Assembly: GCA_020740775.1 (NCBI GenBank)
Contig: JAHEWK010000007.1
Span: 124,001-188,000, forward strand
DNA from: Ilyonectria destructans
Taxonomy: Eukaryota; Ascomycota; Sordariomycetes; Hypocreales; Nectriaceae
Reading direction: 5' to 3'
Length of the DNA stretch: 64,000 bases
Part shown: in pieces, positions 41,501-53,670 of the stretch
Position numbering within the stretch: the stretch's first letter is position 1
How the letters are laid out: every line of letters begins with the position of its first letter
The notes under the pieces: model-generated
What the model was told of the DNA's origin: nothing
The model's database searches: none
Seen by the model: the letters and a program-made list of their open reading frames with translations, nothing else
Position numbers and translations under genes: made by a program

Positions 41501-44500
41501 AGAAATGCACAGCGTGTTTGATTCTATTCGAGATGCTTATGCGTGTTGCCGAAAGCTTGCTGAGGTTACGTTGGGTTTCTCTCCAATCGTGGCCGTTTGG
41601 ATGGTTGGTATGTGTAGATGGCAATTAACAGATACACATTAATCGCATACGTTTGTGTTTTCAGGATACTAAGCTATGAAATCGTAAAACTTCATGTTTG
41701 GCTGACGCGCTTGCTTGCTTAAAATATTGAAAGGCTTGCTCTAGTACTATCCCAGCCCTGTAAGATTCAATACCTGATGTTGTGCATAAGAGCTCAAAAC
41801 AATCACACCCCTATCTCGTATACGAGCAGATAGAATAGAAGCCGCTCAGTCCATCTTCATCTTAACCTCATCATACCTTCCAGTACCTTTCTCGGCGTCT
41901 CCCCTCGCAGAGAATTCCAACATACCCTTATCGGCCCAGCCGAGCTACTCATAAGATCACCTGAGGCACTTTTGCTCGTATTCTTACCTTAAGTCTCCGT
42001 GATTGGATAGTGATAAGGCATCCTCATGCACGTGTAACCAACAAGCTCTGGGCGGCTTGGCCGGCATACTCCGGCAGGCTTCTGGTCTGACGACCTGCAT
42101 GGGGCTTCAACCGGAGCCGAGGAAGGTAAATATAGCGTCGTGCCTTATTGAGACAATCCTCCATCCCCTTACAGAGATGATTAGAGACGAGACTCCTGTC
42201 GCCAAAAGTGCAAGAGGGAGGTGTAGACTCCCTAGACCCAGAATCTCTGTGCTTAAAGAAGTATAATTTGCCAGTGTAGTTATATAATTACCGTTAATTC
42301 TCATGCACATGAAAACACAGCTTCTACTAAGTTTAGTGCGTAGTAAAGCCAGCAGCAGAACGATAACCCGCAGTAGGAAGGTGACCGGAAATCGGCACCT
42401 AGGCAGAACCAATATGCATAAATATTGCCAAAACATAATTCAACCTGCAGACTTCTGTTGGGCCATCACTTACCTAGACGGGAGAGGGGCTTTGGTGTGA
42501 TTTCGCTGCGCCGCGAAAGGCAATTGGTATGATCAAGGAACATCTGGTGAAAAACTTGTTGCTGGAATCTTTGTGAATGTGAGGTGCCATTACATAACTA
42601 CGGTTCTAAGGGGTGGGAGGCGAACAAGGTATTGCCTGTCGTCTCAGAAATCGGCCAACGCATGCATCTTGCGCGCGCAACTCTCCATACGGGGAAACAC
42701 CTTCATGACTTGACTGCCATCTGAAATTAGAAGATCAGATGCCTGTAAAGCGACTAGTGCCGCTCGATCCGAAAGCTTGTGTTGGTTGTTGGTTGTTGGT
42801 CGATGATGTACACCCTGCTTTCTCGTATTCGGCTACTATTCCGAACTCATCACAACAGATGGGTCGTCTGTGGCATCCTCGTTCGTATCGATGTAATAGT
42901 GCACCTTCCTTCCTAGGCATTAAAGACGATGATCAACGATCGAATCACAGTTCCCAGGAAACTTAAGTTACGAGTGTAACCGGAACTCGGCTTCATTTTC
43001 CCCGCAATCCGTCTTAGCTCGTGAGAATGCCACTGCATTGCCTTCTCCCGTTACCCCGTCCCAAGTTTCACCAACACGGCAGCATCAGGGGAAAGAAAAG
43101 CTCTCACCGCCTCACCACGCCATCTCCTGGCCCGAGGAGTGCCCGTAGTGAGTCGTCTTAGGCATAATCCTAAGGTAAAAAGGTAGTGAATATCGCGGGT
43201 ATGTGTCAACACCTTCCCGCCTGGCTTCCGCCTCTTATCCCCTGTGCCCTCTACCTGCATTGAGGCGAGGTCGGGTTATACGTTCAAAAGTAATTGTCTT
43301 GTGGATGAGTCGGACTTAACCGCCCTTCCTTCGGTCTCTTGGAAGATATAACGGAACCCGAATCTCTCATCGACAAGAGGGGAGAGGAGATGTACTTTTT
43401 GAGCATTATTCTATTAAATTAGCTGCTTTTTACCATTTCAATATTGAATATTCTCTTTTGATCAATTGGCAGAAGTCTGAGTCTTGTGTTTCCCTCATCC
43501 TTGAGAGTTCATAAGTAAATCGTCCCTATACCGCAATGCTCCTTACGCTGTTATTCGCTCTGCTTCTGAACTTGTTCTGACCATACAAGGGTTCGCCAAC
43601 CTTCCACGAGGAGTATCGGGGCAACTAAATGCCACAGGTTATCCACACATAGTACGGCCTCCAGGTTGTAGCGCCAAATACCCCATACGCAGCAGCAGCG
43701 GGCGCAAACTAGTTGTACTTTATCGATTCCTAGTTCAATCCTGAGCCTGCGCAGCACATAAAGGAACACATCGAGAGGGCAATCGTGCTTCGGACGAGGT
43801 CATCTCCATCGACGAAATTTCGGCTACGTCAGAAGTGAGAATCAGTCTAGCTTACGAAACGGTAAGAGTCTTCGATCCCCCCTATGCCAGGGTGCTATAA
43901 GCGGCAAGAATCAACCGCTGTACCACGGTAATCGGTCTCAGGGCTGCCAAGCTATCATGCTAACTTGAGAAATTAGCTTAGGACCAGGTCACCACTGAAG
44001 ATTATTGGATGTATTCTCTTTCCAGGAGGCTCTTCATCTTCATCAACCGGGATAAACCCATGAAGCCAGAGACGGTAAGTAGGTGATCTCAATATTATTC
44101 CCTGCACAAATTGAAGCAACCCACATACAACTTGCCTACGTAAGATGGTGAGCGTACCAATCCATCAGCTTACTCCGTATTCCCGAAACCCGGCTCCGAA
44201 CATCCCAAAGAGGAAGACCAACCGTCGGGGTTGCACAGCCGTCGAAGCGAACGGGGACAGTGGGTCGAACTCAAGTGCGGCGATGTTTCGCCTTTGTGTA
44301 ATTCACAATGAGTATCAACTTGAAGGGTCGAAATTCATGCTAGATGAATGGTGGCTCACAAGATTCCAATTGAATCCTTTGAGTCTATTTGACTAATCCA
44401 AGATACCATCAGCTCACCTGTACGCCGGCTACTTCTTCAACTATTGCTCGGTATTCTGCAGTACTTCAACATCAAGGCATCTCTATACCGTTCAGCCAAG

Positions 44501-44927
44501 TTCCGCTTGCTACGCCGTGATCCTCAATAGCTAGGCAAGGTCCAAAAACGTGGGATAATGATGCAATATGCGAATAATAACAGCTATGGGAATGAACATA
44601 CTAGATCCAGTGGGTACACTGGTAGCGCGGCTTGATGGCGCAATATGACATGAAATGGTGAGATGTGGGATAAAGCTCCGCATGCGTATTTAGGCCAAGC
44701 AAGCAACATGTTGACCTAATTATGAGCGGGAGATCCGATGACGACATTGTTTAGAAATTATATGCCGTATCGCTATTGGCTATCCAGCTTCGACTAACGC
44801 TGCAGGTTGAGCTGGCTCTTGGCGTAAGTAGGATATGGGTATTCCACATGTTGACATTATATATGGAGCGCCTCTGTCGTGAATGTCATGACGTCTTAGC
44901 GTAGCCGGACCTTGAACTGATCTCAAG
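41501..44927. other. Long gene-poor stretch (3.4 kb)
   Basis: Only short open frames without recognised domains or coherent splice structure were found on either strand. Its right end is the promoter of the 2-oxoglutarate oxygenase. Possible remains of old genes cannot be excluded, and a similarity search would be needed to see them. Confidence 0.45.
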
Positions 44928-46295
44928 ATGCCATCTGTAGTCCTCCCAGAGTTAGAACCCTACACCCATGTCCCCGAGACTAAGGAACAGCTCGACTGGG
45001 CGTCCCGTGAGTACTCACCTGTTGCATCAAATCGACTTGCATTTTCTCTACTTCCAATTTGCTTATTATGATAACTCGTAGTCACAACTATCGACCTCTC
45101 AAAGTATGGCACTCCCGAGGGCAACAAGGAACTCTCCCAGGCCCTAATTCGAGCCATCAACTCCAAGGGATTTTTCTACGTCACCAATTTTGGAATCTCT
45201 CAGCAAGATGTGGACCTCCAATTCGCACTTGGGCAAGCATTCTACAAGCTCTCTCTGGAAGACAAGTTGGAGTATATTGCCGACTTGGACGCGGGAAACT
45301 ACACTGGGTATCGACCTGCTGGAAGGCGGCCATTGCCAGGGGACGTTCCAGAGAAGATAGAGATGTGGAACATGTCGAGTATGTTGTTTACCAATCTGAT
45401 AGTTCCATATCGGCATTGCTCAGATCTGCTCTTCGGTTCTAATATGGTTCGTGTAGCTGAGGATGGACAGATCAGGCAATGTCTACCAAAGCCACTGGAT
45501 AGCTACCGCGCCAAAATCAAAGGCTTCTCCAAGGCAAGGGCCCCCTTGTGTGTAAATGCCTCAAGTTTCTGATGCTCTGAGATTTTTAGGCCCTTCATGA
45601 CAACATTTTAGACCCCCTGAACCATCTCATTGCCCTGGCACTTGAGCTGCCCGAGGATTACTTCAAAGAACTCCATAGATGGGACACCAACGATGAGTCA
45701 CATTTGAGGTACATGAAGTACTCCAAGTTTTCTCAAAAGGAGGTTGATTCACTTAAAGATAATCTGTGGATCCGTGGACACACAGATCTAGGTTCTTGGA
45801 CTCTGCTCTTCCGTCAACCAGTTGCCGGACTTCAGATCCGAGACCCAGAGACAAACGAGTGGAAATGGGCCAAGCCTCTTGATGGGAGCCTCACTGTCAA
45901 CGCTGGAGATGCGCTCAGCTATCTGACAGGAGGGTATATTAAATCTACCGTGCATCGCGTAAGCAGCCTACTCTCACTGTAAAATTTCGGCGAGACTGAT
46001 CATGTTCGATACATAGGTTGCGGTACCCCCAAAGGATCAGCGAGACGTCGATCGACTGGGCTTAATGTACTTCACCCGCCCTCAGAACGAGGTGCCGCTC
46101 AAGACGGTCGCATCTCCCGTCCTTCAGAGAGAGGGCTGTGCGCAGAATGACTTTGAGGCTGGTGGACACGAGATACCAACCATGGCCGAGTTTACGAGGC
46201 TAAAACAGACGTGGAACCAGCGGAAAGACGTCAGCCAAGAACAGCGAGATGGGCAACAGATTCTTCCCGGTGTTATAGAGAAGCGCTTCGTCTAA
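44928..46295 (+). CDS. 2-oxoglutarate/Fe(II)-dependent oxygenase, five exons
   Basis: Isopenicillin N synthase-like dioxygenase. Exons 44928-45006, 45082-45378, 45457-45533, 45590-45958 and 46017-46295 join in frame to 366 residues. The N-terminal DIOX_N region (TIDLSKYG, AINSKGFFYVTNFGI) is followed by the jelly-roll core. Iron ligands are His215 and Asp217 in RGHTDLGSWTLLF and the distal His near 273 in IKSTVHR. DRLGLMYFTRP follows, near where the 2-oxoglutarate-binding Arg-x-Ser usually stands, but the Ser is absent. LEIDGSLTVNAGDALSYLTGG-type spacing is normal (here PLDGSLTVNAGD). The third intron appears to begin with GC (GCAAGG at 45534), a GC-AG intron. Hydroxylation or desaturation of a small molecule is likely; no cluster partners are adjacent. 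Confidence 0.88.
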
Positions 46296-49192
46296 TGCAA
46301 ACAAAGAGATCCATTTGAAGCTCTTGTTTGACCTGACTGCGTCGCTCGAGCTCCTGGAGAACGTGCACAAGGGTGAAGCTATCCAAGGGAAATATAACAT
46401 GCCCGCCTAGCTAAAATGAAGCCTCGAACTGAGCACTCTCTCCACTCCGCTTTATCTACCATGGATTTGAAGGCTTCTTGGTTACTATCAGATGCACTTG
46501 GCAAGACATTGACGTTCGCGGCATATGAGACCATCACGAAAATATCTCCGAGGGTGCTAAGGCGAAACCATCTGGACGTAGAAACAGTGTTCCTGGGTAC
46601 AAGCCAAGATGGAAGTGGTGAGCCTTGCTGTAATAATCGATCATGAGGTCTAGACTCTGGGCTAAACCGCCAAGCGCTGACATTTTAGCCTTTAATATTC
46701 CAAGCTGCTTGCCGCAACTTTTCTCTATGCGCGGGGTATTGTTATGGGTAGACGTCAATAATCGGCTTCGCGTACCAAAAGGTAAAAATTTGTGGTCTTA
46801 AATTAGAAGAGGTAATACTGAGTAATAGATTACCCCAAAAAAAGGCTAATAATAAAAAGAAACTTCCTTAATATATTGAGGTAGCTTTAGGTAACTCAAT
46901 ATTTAGTGTAGGGTAATTTTACTCATCTTTGGGTAAAAGCTTATCCTATGGGTACCCAAGGTCTGGTAATTTACACCCCACTAACTCGACATATAACGTC
47001 CCCAAAACGACGCGTATTGGATATCTCAATAGAAAGTTGTGGTGTGTTGAAGATGGAGGGGTGTCGCGGACGCGTCGCGGTTTTGACGCGGGCGCGTCTG
47101 GGTGGGGGGAGACTTTTGGCGCATAACTGTATGTCCCACAATCCAGCTAATCTGTAGTATATCCATGATCCCTCCAAGATCCTTCGCACAGTTGAAGAGA
47201 TCATCTCCTTGTGACAGATTTCCTCCGCGCTCTATCGTCGCTGATACATCAATCATATTATCACGGTATCTTCAGTAGTGTTCATTAATTACGACAGCAT
47301 TCCAAATGGATTCCCCCTTCTAAGTGACCATATTGGCCCGCTTGCAGGAAGAGACTCAGCAAATGAAGCTCAGTAATGGAAGCGACAAAGAGTTAGCGGA
47401 ACAAGAATACATCCCAAATTCGCCCGAACCGTTCGGAGCAGCGACACTGCCCTCGTGCGAAGTGGCACCGTATGGTGGCGATGACCACGTTATCGGAATA
47501 AATGACGCATGCGAGATTTCGGCTTTTCAGTTGTACTACTACGTATGCTATCGGATCGGATTCTTCAGAGAGAAAAGGCACACTGCGCCCCTTGCTGGAG
47601 AGGATACGCGTTCCTCCTAGCTCGGATGCACATGGAGCGGGCTTCATCATCGAGTATAGACAAAGGTCCAAGGGTCAGACGAGCCAAGGCGGAAATACCA
47701 AGAACTGTTTCGCCCCCAGAAATAATCCCCGGGAACCTCCGTTCGGCGGGGAAAATGACTGCGTGAGATTGGGCCCAAGATGGACGACCCGCCCTGACCT
47801 GAGACATGAGTGGGTATCTGGACCACCAACGTCTCATCGCGGCCACGGATCATTGTCATGACCTATCCGCAGGGGAGGATTGTATGAGTTCAGTTGATGC
47901 TCCGTAATGGATCGAGGTTTGAGTTTCGGCCGTTTCGCCAAAATATCGTCTTTGGTTCCTAACACAGGTGCGTAAGCGGCCAGGGTGTTTACAATCGAAT
48001 CCTCTCAGTAAGCCTGGTGACCAACCAAGTGCAGTTGTACTTCCTGCTTCAACCTCCAGACTTCATGTCATTGTGGGGAGTTGTTAGAAATTTTGCCATT
48101 GCAATTTGGCACGATCAGTGGGTGGTTGACGAGCATTCCGTTTCTCTAGTTCCAGCGTTCTCGCTGGTTCAGAATGAGTTTACCATAGGCCACAGGGACA
48201 TGAGATGAGTTCAGGTGACTCTTGCCAGAAAGAAACGATGTTCATTCTGATCGATGTAGTCTACCACGTCAAAGATCATCTGCATCGTAGATAAGCATAA
48301 CAAGCCGCGCGGACAGTACTCGGACCGACGCCGATGACGATCCCGGAGTAAAGCGAGTCAGGGCTCCATTCTCGGCCCGCTTTGACGTCAGACCCCCTAG
48401 TCCTCTAATTTCGGCCCGCTTCCCGATCAGATTCGGATCAGATCAGATGGTGCAATTGTGGCAAATTCGCATTCCAAACATACTGATTTCGGGCATGCAG
48501 CCGTAAATAGTGAACTGATTCTAATACCCCACGGGTATCCAAGACTTCCGTCCCGATCCGTGACCGTGCCACACCGCACAGTCTAGATGAGGAAGGCCAT
48601 ATGTGTCGACCCCTGTTGATCACCGGAGTCCGAGGATAGTGGGGTTATATTGGTCTACGACTGGCTATTCCCGTTGACAGGTTATCACTGAGCGGCTATA
48701 GGGGCCTGTATTATAGAGCGAGGGGTATCATTGAGATGAGGCGGTTGAGATAAGGGGCATCGTGTGACTAGCTGTCGTTGTTTGCTTTACGGCATTCCAT
48801 CTGAAGATGGTTTTGGAGGAAGACTCCCGTAGTGATCTGTTGTGATAGTCCGTTCCGATGGATATTTTTTTGAAAAGAGCAGTGTTGACACAAGCTACTA
48901 TATTCTCATAGCATTTCGCAGTCAATGCGAGACAGACATCTTAATGAGAAACGCGTGTGGAGTGCGGCGCCCCAGTACAGACGCAACTAACGAGTCATAC
49001 TGAATTAGTAATGACATTGTCTCACCGATGCTACATTCAAAGCAGCCTCAAACGTCGTATCCAAGCCTCTAGCGTAAAGTCTATTTTGCATGTGTAGCTT
49101 CAAAAAGGTATTGGTTCTTCTTTCCCTCGCCACTGTTAAGTGGCCCATCTTCATTTATTTTACCTTCCCATATTTCATTCTGACACGTCCCA
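46296..49192. other. Long gene-poor stretch (2.9 kb)
   Basis: Contains an AT-rich, RIP-like tract at about 46785-46925 and short unsupported frames at 47324-47861 and 48017-48208. Polar CG-rich bits at 47060-47110 (CGCGTCGCGG, GCGGGCGCGTC) stand out. No gene, RNA or repeat could be named. Confidence 0.45.
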
Positions 49193-50462
49193 ATGAAAGC
49201 CTCATCATATTCGGAACAATCGAGATCCAGTACTGTCATCGGTGTTGTAGTACTTTGTCAATTTCTTGCAACACTGGTAACAGGGCTCCGTTTATGGACG
49301 CGGCGGATCATACTGAACCAGTTTGGCATTGACGATTACTTCGCCGCTCTCACTTTGGTTAGTTGGTTACCCTTTGCGTGCTTCTTCATCGGAATTACCA
49401 AAGACATATAGCTTACCAAAGATGTCACAATAGGTAGTAACGCTTCTTTGCAGCACATTTGTATTACTCGGTAAGTTGCGTCTGTACCTCTTCTCAATCA
49501 TTTCGGTACTGAGTTATTCATAGAGATCCAATACGGCCTTGGAAAACATGTCTCGACTGTCAAAACTACCGACCTGCCACATTTTCGCAGGGTTAGTCGT
49601 CTTCCAACCCAACTTTGAACTTCACTTATTAAGAGGTACAGATGTTCTACTTCAGCGTCATGTTCTATAATGTTTCTATGCTCTTTGCCAAGTTGACATT
49701 CCTCCTTCAATACTACCGGGTCTTGGCCACTCAGGAAATGAGAAAGATTTACATAGCCGTCATTGCAGTAGTCACTGGCTGGACCTTATCCCAGGTATTC
49801 GTTTCCATCTTTGGCTGTTGGCCCATCTCTGGATTCTGGGATGATAGCATAGACGCACGATGCATTCCAACCCAGCCATATTGGTACATCAACGCCGCAG
49901 GACATATCCTCACGGATATTGTCATACTAGTATTACCTATACCTGCTATCAGTCGTATTAAGCTCCCACGACGTCAGAGATATATCCTCATAGGCATATT
50001 CTGCTTAGGCTTCTTGTAAATGTACCCCGTCCACTCCGAGAAACTCATCATGCTAATCAGATTAGCACTGTGGCTATTTCCATCATTCGAACGACACATC
50101 TTAGCGAACAGGCGGATATGACCTGGGACAACGTGACCGCCGCATTGTGGTCCGTTGGTGAGCTAACCTCGGCTCTTGTGTGCGCCTGCCTTGCCACTCT
50201 CCGACCCTTCTTTTCTTCCTACTTCCCTGCGTTGGCCGCAAGATTTGGCCGCTCCACTGGTCGGTATTCCAGGAGCCGGAGTTGGATCGCCCGCGAGGAT
50301 CCCAGAGATTTTGTGTCCGATGAAGCAGGCAGGGTCTCGAAACAGAGTGAAAGACAGCTTTATCATGGAGGTGGTTCAGCGCCCGAGCTACAGCGCCCAA
50401 ATACTAGCTATAAGGTTGGGCATACCTGGCATACATTAGAAGAGATGCCTGGCCACCGATAG
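49193..50462 (+). CDS. Pth11-like rhodopsin-domain integral membrane protein, five exons
   Basis: Second seven-helix protein of this group. Exons 49193-49357, 49434-49470, 49524-49591, 49642-50015 and 50066-50462 join in frame to 346 residues. Typical blocks are VIGVVVLCQFLATLVTGLRLWTR, the FGIDDYFAAL motif after helix one, IQYGLGKHV, FYNVSMLFAKLTFLLQYYR, CWPISGFWDDSIDARC with its conserved Cys pair, and YINAAGHILTDIVILVLPIP. The tail ends in a Ser/Arg-rich cytoplasmic region. Exon 2 is only 37 nt. No CFEM domain is present. Likely a surface receptor or sensor; ligand unknown. It is only distantly like the copy at 32685-33860, so they are separate family members and not a recent duplication. 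Confidence 0.88.
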
Positions 50463-51002
50463 TAACACAAACTAGTATCTTTATACAATAACTGACAGAT
50501 TAAATCTTTTTCTGCATTTATTCCTTTCCTGGCCCTTCCGGCCCTGCAAATAACGACTGTCACTTAGTATAAAATTAAGAAAACTTTTATATATATATAC
50601 TTAAAGAGAAGATTAAAAGGTTAATAGTTAAAAAAAACACGAATATTTAATTTAAGAATATTAAGAAGTTAGAGTGCCCTAGTATATATATATCTAGAGG
50701 GAGGAGTTGTGCAGAGAATGCGCTTGATGTCAACGCATGGAGTTTTGCCTGCCCACATTTGATGTCGTTCTTCTGTACTATATACTTCCCATCAGAAGAA
50801 ATCATACAAGCCGATACCGCCACCTACCACATCGCTTACAGAGCCGTGACCTTGGTTCCCGCATCGCAGGTGTCAACCGCAAAAGCCTATTCCAGCCCCG
50901 TCGTGACTACCGTGCTTGTGGCAATGAAAGACGGTCGCACCACGTCCAAAACCATCACCGCGCTACTTTTCATGTGACTTCCTGGAGCCCTGGTGTGGGG
51001 TT
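50463..51002. other. AT-rich tract and unassigned sequence
   Basis: 50560-50700 is strongly AT-rich with TATATATA runs and looks RIP-mutated. An open frame at 50759-50977 has coding-like composition but no recognised family. Confidence 0.45.
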
Positions 51003-51239
51003 CTAACATGCCTTCAATTCAACATCAACAGCTAGCTGACTTCCGCGTTCGCATGGACGAGCTGACAGCCAGCCGATGTCAGTATTCGGCCAGATGTCCC
51101 CGGTGCCATCGTTTTTGACATAGTCAAGCCTGATTGTACCTATCTGAGGGTAGTCAAAGTCACCAGCAACACCTGGACTATGGCCCATTGAATCATGATA
51201 TGCTCTTGGTTGGCAACCTGCATCTAGGTGTGATGTTAC
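51003..51239 (-). pseudogene. Coding-like C-terminal fragment of unknown family
   Basis: A minus-strand frame reads inward from repeat B copy 1 and ends at TAG 51005-51003. It contains GDFDYPQIGTIRLDYV, GTGDIWPNTDIGW and SARPCERGSQLAVDVELKAC. The sequence looks like the end of a folded secreted or enzyme domain, but I do not recognise the family. No ATG with gene-like context precedes it, since the frame enters the repeat at about 51240. Probably a captured or truncated gene end. Confidence 0.3.
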
Positions 51240-51374
51240 TGTTGAATTTGTGGACTGGGTATTTGGTCTGCACTGTTGATCTATTTTATTTTTATTTTCT
51301 TTTTAACTGTTGAGCCTGTAGTCCCTCCCACGTGTGCGTATGCTACTAGAGCCCCATAACCTCTTCATAGATGC
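51240..51374. repeat. Dispersed repeat B, copy 1 (partial)
   Basis: Shares TGGACTGGGTAT, ..TGTTGAGC..GTAGTCCCTCC-type and CATAACCTCTT blocks with copies at 57750-58012 and 62427-62662, in the same order and strand. More diverged than the other two. Confidence 0.6.
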
Positions 51375-51478
51375 GATTTAGCCATGGTTAAAGCTGTTAT
51401 ATTTGAGCAAATTGAGAAGCTGGTATCGGGTTCCTAGCCTAGATATATCCTCTAATACTAATCCATCCCTCCGACTTC

Positions 51479-52699
51479 TCAATGATCATCATGCATTCGA
51501 GGCGAGAGGTAGTCGAAGATGACCTGGTGCAGCCTCGAAAAAGTGCCCATATGACAATGCATGCTCCCACCTTCATGCCTGGTGATCTCGACGAAACTTT
51601 TCTCACATTTGAGCTTGTCAAAAAGTTTCTGGGGCTGGCCCTTCAAGAAATGGTCATCTGGAGCGTTCAAGACCAACGTTGGGGTAGCGATATCTTCCAC
51701 TCGCCCGACTAATGTGTAGTCTTTAACCTTTCGCAGGACCTCTGACATGGTGTCGACTCCAAATGCCCATCTCGCATTGCCCATTCCCCATTTTGACCCG
51801 GTGGATAGGTACGACATCACTTTTGCCAACAGGTTGATTGGAAAATTCCAGTTTTGATGCAGCATGTACGCCGCTAGCGGAGGCAGCTCGCGGTGGAAGG
51901 CGCTGCCAAAATCATAGACGCCATCGTCCAGTATCACGGCCGCAGCGCGATGCTCACGGGTGGATGCCCTGGCAATAAGGTAACCGCCCATGCTCCAGCC
52001 AAATAGGACTACCTTGTCTGGCTTTATCTCTGGTCGATCAAGAGCGTAGTCCATGACTGGAGTAATCACGCATTCCCAATCTGGGCGGAAAACTAGGCCT
52101 TGTTGTCGGAGTGCCTGGCCTTGTCCAGGCCCATCAAATGCGAGCACGTTGAATCCGCGCTCCAATGCCGGCGCAGCGATGGCAAACCATGCCTCTTCCA
52201 TCACCGAGTCAAAGCCACCGTTAAAAATGATGGTCGGACGTGGGGCTGAGACTCCCTGCGGGCACATGAGAAAGCCGGGCAGAGTTGCTTTTTCGTATGG
52301 AATCTTGATCTCTTCGAAAGTATAGGGCATTAGGTTTACAGCCGAGATGAACATTTTCGTGCATGAGTCGCTCAGGGCGGCGGCCACACCATCGTCCGTC
52401 GGATTCTCACGACGGTAGAACTCGGCAGTGCGATAGTAATTCGAGGCACGTAGAAATGCCTCCCGCGCGCTTATGGTGTTACCGACGGATAAACTCTCTT
52501 GGGCCCCCGCGGCAGCTCGATCGGCGGCAGCTCTCCACTCACGCAGCCAGCTCTCCTCGTCGCCAGAGGGAATACGAGAGCAGATAGCGATCACTTCTCC
52601 AAGGTCTGCGCCTCCGTAGTTGCTATAGCATGCTGCCCGCAAGGCCTCGAATCCGAAGGAGCCATTGCGTGGGAAAAAGTGCCGCAGTAGGAAGGACAT
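51479..52699 (-). CDS. Two-domain alpha/beta hydrolase (FrsA/Ayg1-like)
   Basis: Intronless, 406 residues. A helical N-terminal cap of about 130 residues precedes the hydrolase core, the plan of FrsA-like and fungal Ayg1-type hydrolases, which shorten polyketides or cleave C-C or ester bonds. RPTIIFNGGFDSVMEEAW forms the oxyanion region, LAFDGPGQGQA follows, and the nucleophile elbow GWSMGG sets Ser at 236. The acid is probably Asp in NAPDDHF (about 355) and the base a His in the EGGSMHCHMG segment (about 390). No signal peptide. It stands alone, with no polyketide synthase in view, so the polyketide link is a family association only. The sequence is intact and well preserved. Confidence 0.9.
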   Translation of the reverse strand: MSFLLRHFFPRNGSFGFEALRAACYSNYGGADLGEVIAICSRIPSGDEESWLREWRAAADRAAAGAQESLSVGNTISAREAFLRASNYYRTAEFYRRENPTDDGVAAALSDSCTKMFISAVNLMPYTFEEIKIPYEKATLPGFLMCPQGVSAPRPTIIFNGGFDSVMEEAWFAIAAPALERGFNVLAFDGPGQGQALRQQGLVFRPDWECVITPVMDYALDRPEIKPDKVVLFGWSMGGYLIARASTREHRAAAVILDDGVYDFGSAFHRELPPLAAYMLHQNWNFPINLLAKVMSYLSTGSKWGMGNARWAFGVDTMSEVLRKVKDYTLVGRVEDIATPTLVLNAPDDHFLKGQPQKLFDKLKCEKSFVEITRHEGGSMHCHMGTFSRLHQVIFDYLSPRMHDDH

Positions 52700-53106
52700 G
52701 GCTGGGGGATTTCAGATATGAATGAACGTAGTGGCTTGATGTTGTGAAATCCGACGTGAGCGGTGGTTTGCAAATAGTTATGACACCTAACGTATATAAG
52801 TAACTTGAGAGTCGGTGTTGTAAGGCGAGTTGCCCACCTGCCTCTGCCTCGGCAGTATGTTCGGAGGTGGGGGCCTAGCTGGTTTATGATGCTGTTGAAT
52901 TGGAGGCTGGAACACCAGGGCTCCAGGATGTCACATGTGGAATAGGGATACTTACGGGGATGAGTAGCTTTTAATGCTCCAATAATATATTCTAGCTTCA
53001 ACAGATTTACCGGACTTCGGGCTCGGGAGATTCGGCGCACGCTGATGTAACGCTAACAGTCAATTAGCAAAAGCTGGCCCGAACGCCGTACGGATCCTAA
53101 AGCCGA
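52700..53106. other. Intergenic region upstream of the hydrolase
   Basis: Hydrolase promoter. An open minus frame (52591-53040) overlaps it but is not convincing. No repeat recognised. Confidence 0.5.
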
Positions 53107-53133
53107 TTGGCTGATAGAATCGGTCCGAATTTG

Positions 53134-53535
53134 ATGTCGGAGGGATTAGAAGCCCTGTTTTTGAAGAGCGACAGAAAGTTGCTGCTGAGGAAGGAGCACA
53201 AGATCACGACTTCTGGGAAGCAAGAGACCAGGCGGGAAGTCACGCAAAATCCCCTTGAAGACATCACTGCCTTCCTGTCCAATGAAACTCTTGCCTCATT
53301 CAAGAAACATGAGGTGATCGCAGAGGAAGATGCCCTAGACTAAGCCACTCTGCGCGAAATGTACTGCCACTACACCACAAACATGAACACCATGATCGAC
53401 AAGGTATCGGACGACTTGGAAGACGAGTTCGATGACTTCTACGATAAAGCTGGCGCTGAGGTAATTCGACAATGGCATTGGGAAGCTTGGAGGCAGGTAC
53501 GGGAAAGGGCAACAGGCCATCTTTTATGTTTAGAC
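53134..53535 (+). pseudogene. Small coding-like ORF split by one in-frame TAA
   Basis: From ATG 53134 a frame runs to TAA 53341-53343 and continues in the same frame to TAG at 53533-53535, about 130 residues in all. Both halves are charged and helical: first RKLLLRKEHKITTSGKQETRR and LEDITAFLSNETLASFKKHEV, then DKVSDDLEDEFDDFYDKAGAEV and EAWRQVRERATGH. The uninterrupted downstream frame suggests a single nonsense mutation in a recently coding gene. No family was recognised. It abuts a minisatellite immediately downstream. Confidence 0.4.
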
Positions 53536-53545
53536 TAGTAGTGTA

Positions 53546-53670
53546 GACCATAGTTTGCACTGTAGTCTGATGTGACGGACCAATAGTTTAGTCTGGGCAT
53601 TTCAGGCAGACTGGTAGTTTAGTCTGGCCAAGTCAGACGGACGGGTAGTTTAGGATGGGCAGGTCAAACG
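53546..53670. repeat. 31-bp tandem minisatellite, four units
   Basis: Four imperfect units begin with GAC at 53546 (32 bp), 53578, 53609 and 53640 (31 bp each); each has TAGTTT, a GTCTG or GATGG core, then a CA/TCAGAC-like end. The last three are closest. A fifth start (GACTAAATGAG) follows and decays. Confidence 0.85.

Noticed and set aside
43861..43928. Minus-strand stretch starting TGGTACAGCGG that resembles a tRNA A box
   Set aside because: No matching acceptor or T-arm pairing and a poor B box; not foldable as a tRNA by eye.
47324..47861. Several overlapping open frames on both strands
   Set aside because: Mutually overlapping, no motifs, no clear start or intron structure.
32685..50462. 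The two Pth11-like genes as a tandem or recent duplication
   Set aside because: Intron positions, loop sequences and tails differ; only family-level similarity is visible.
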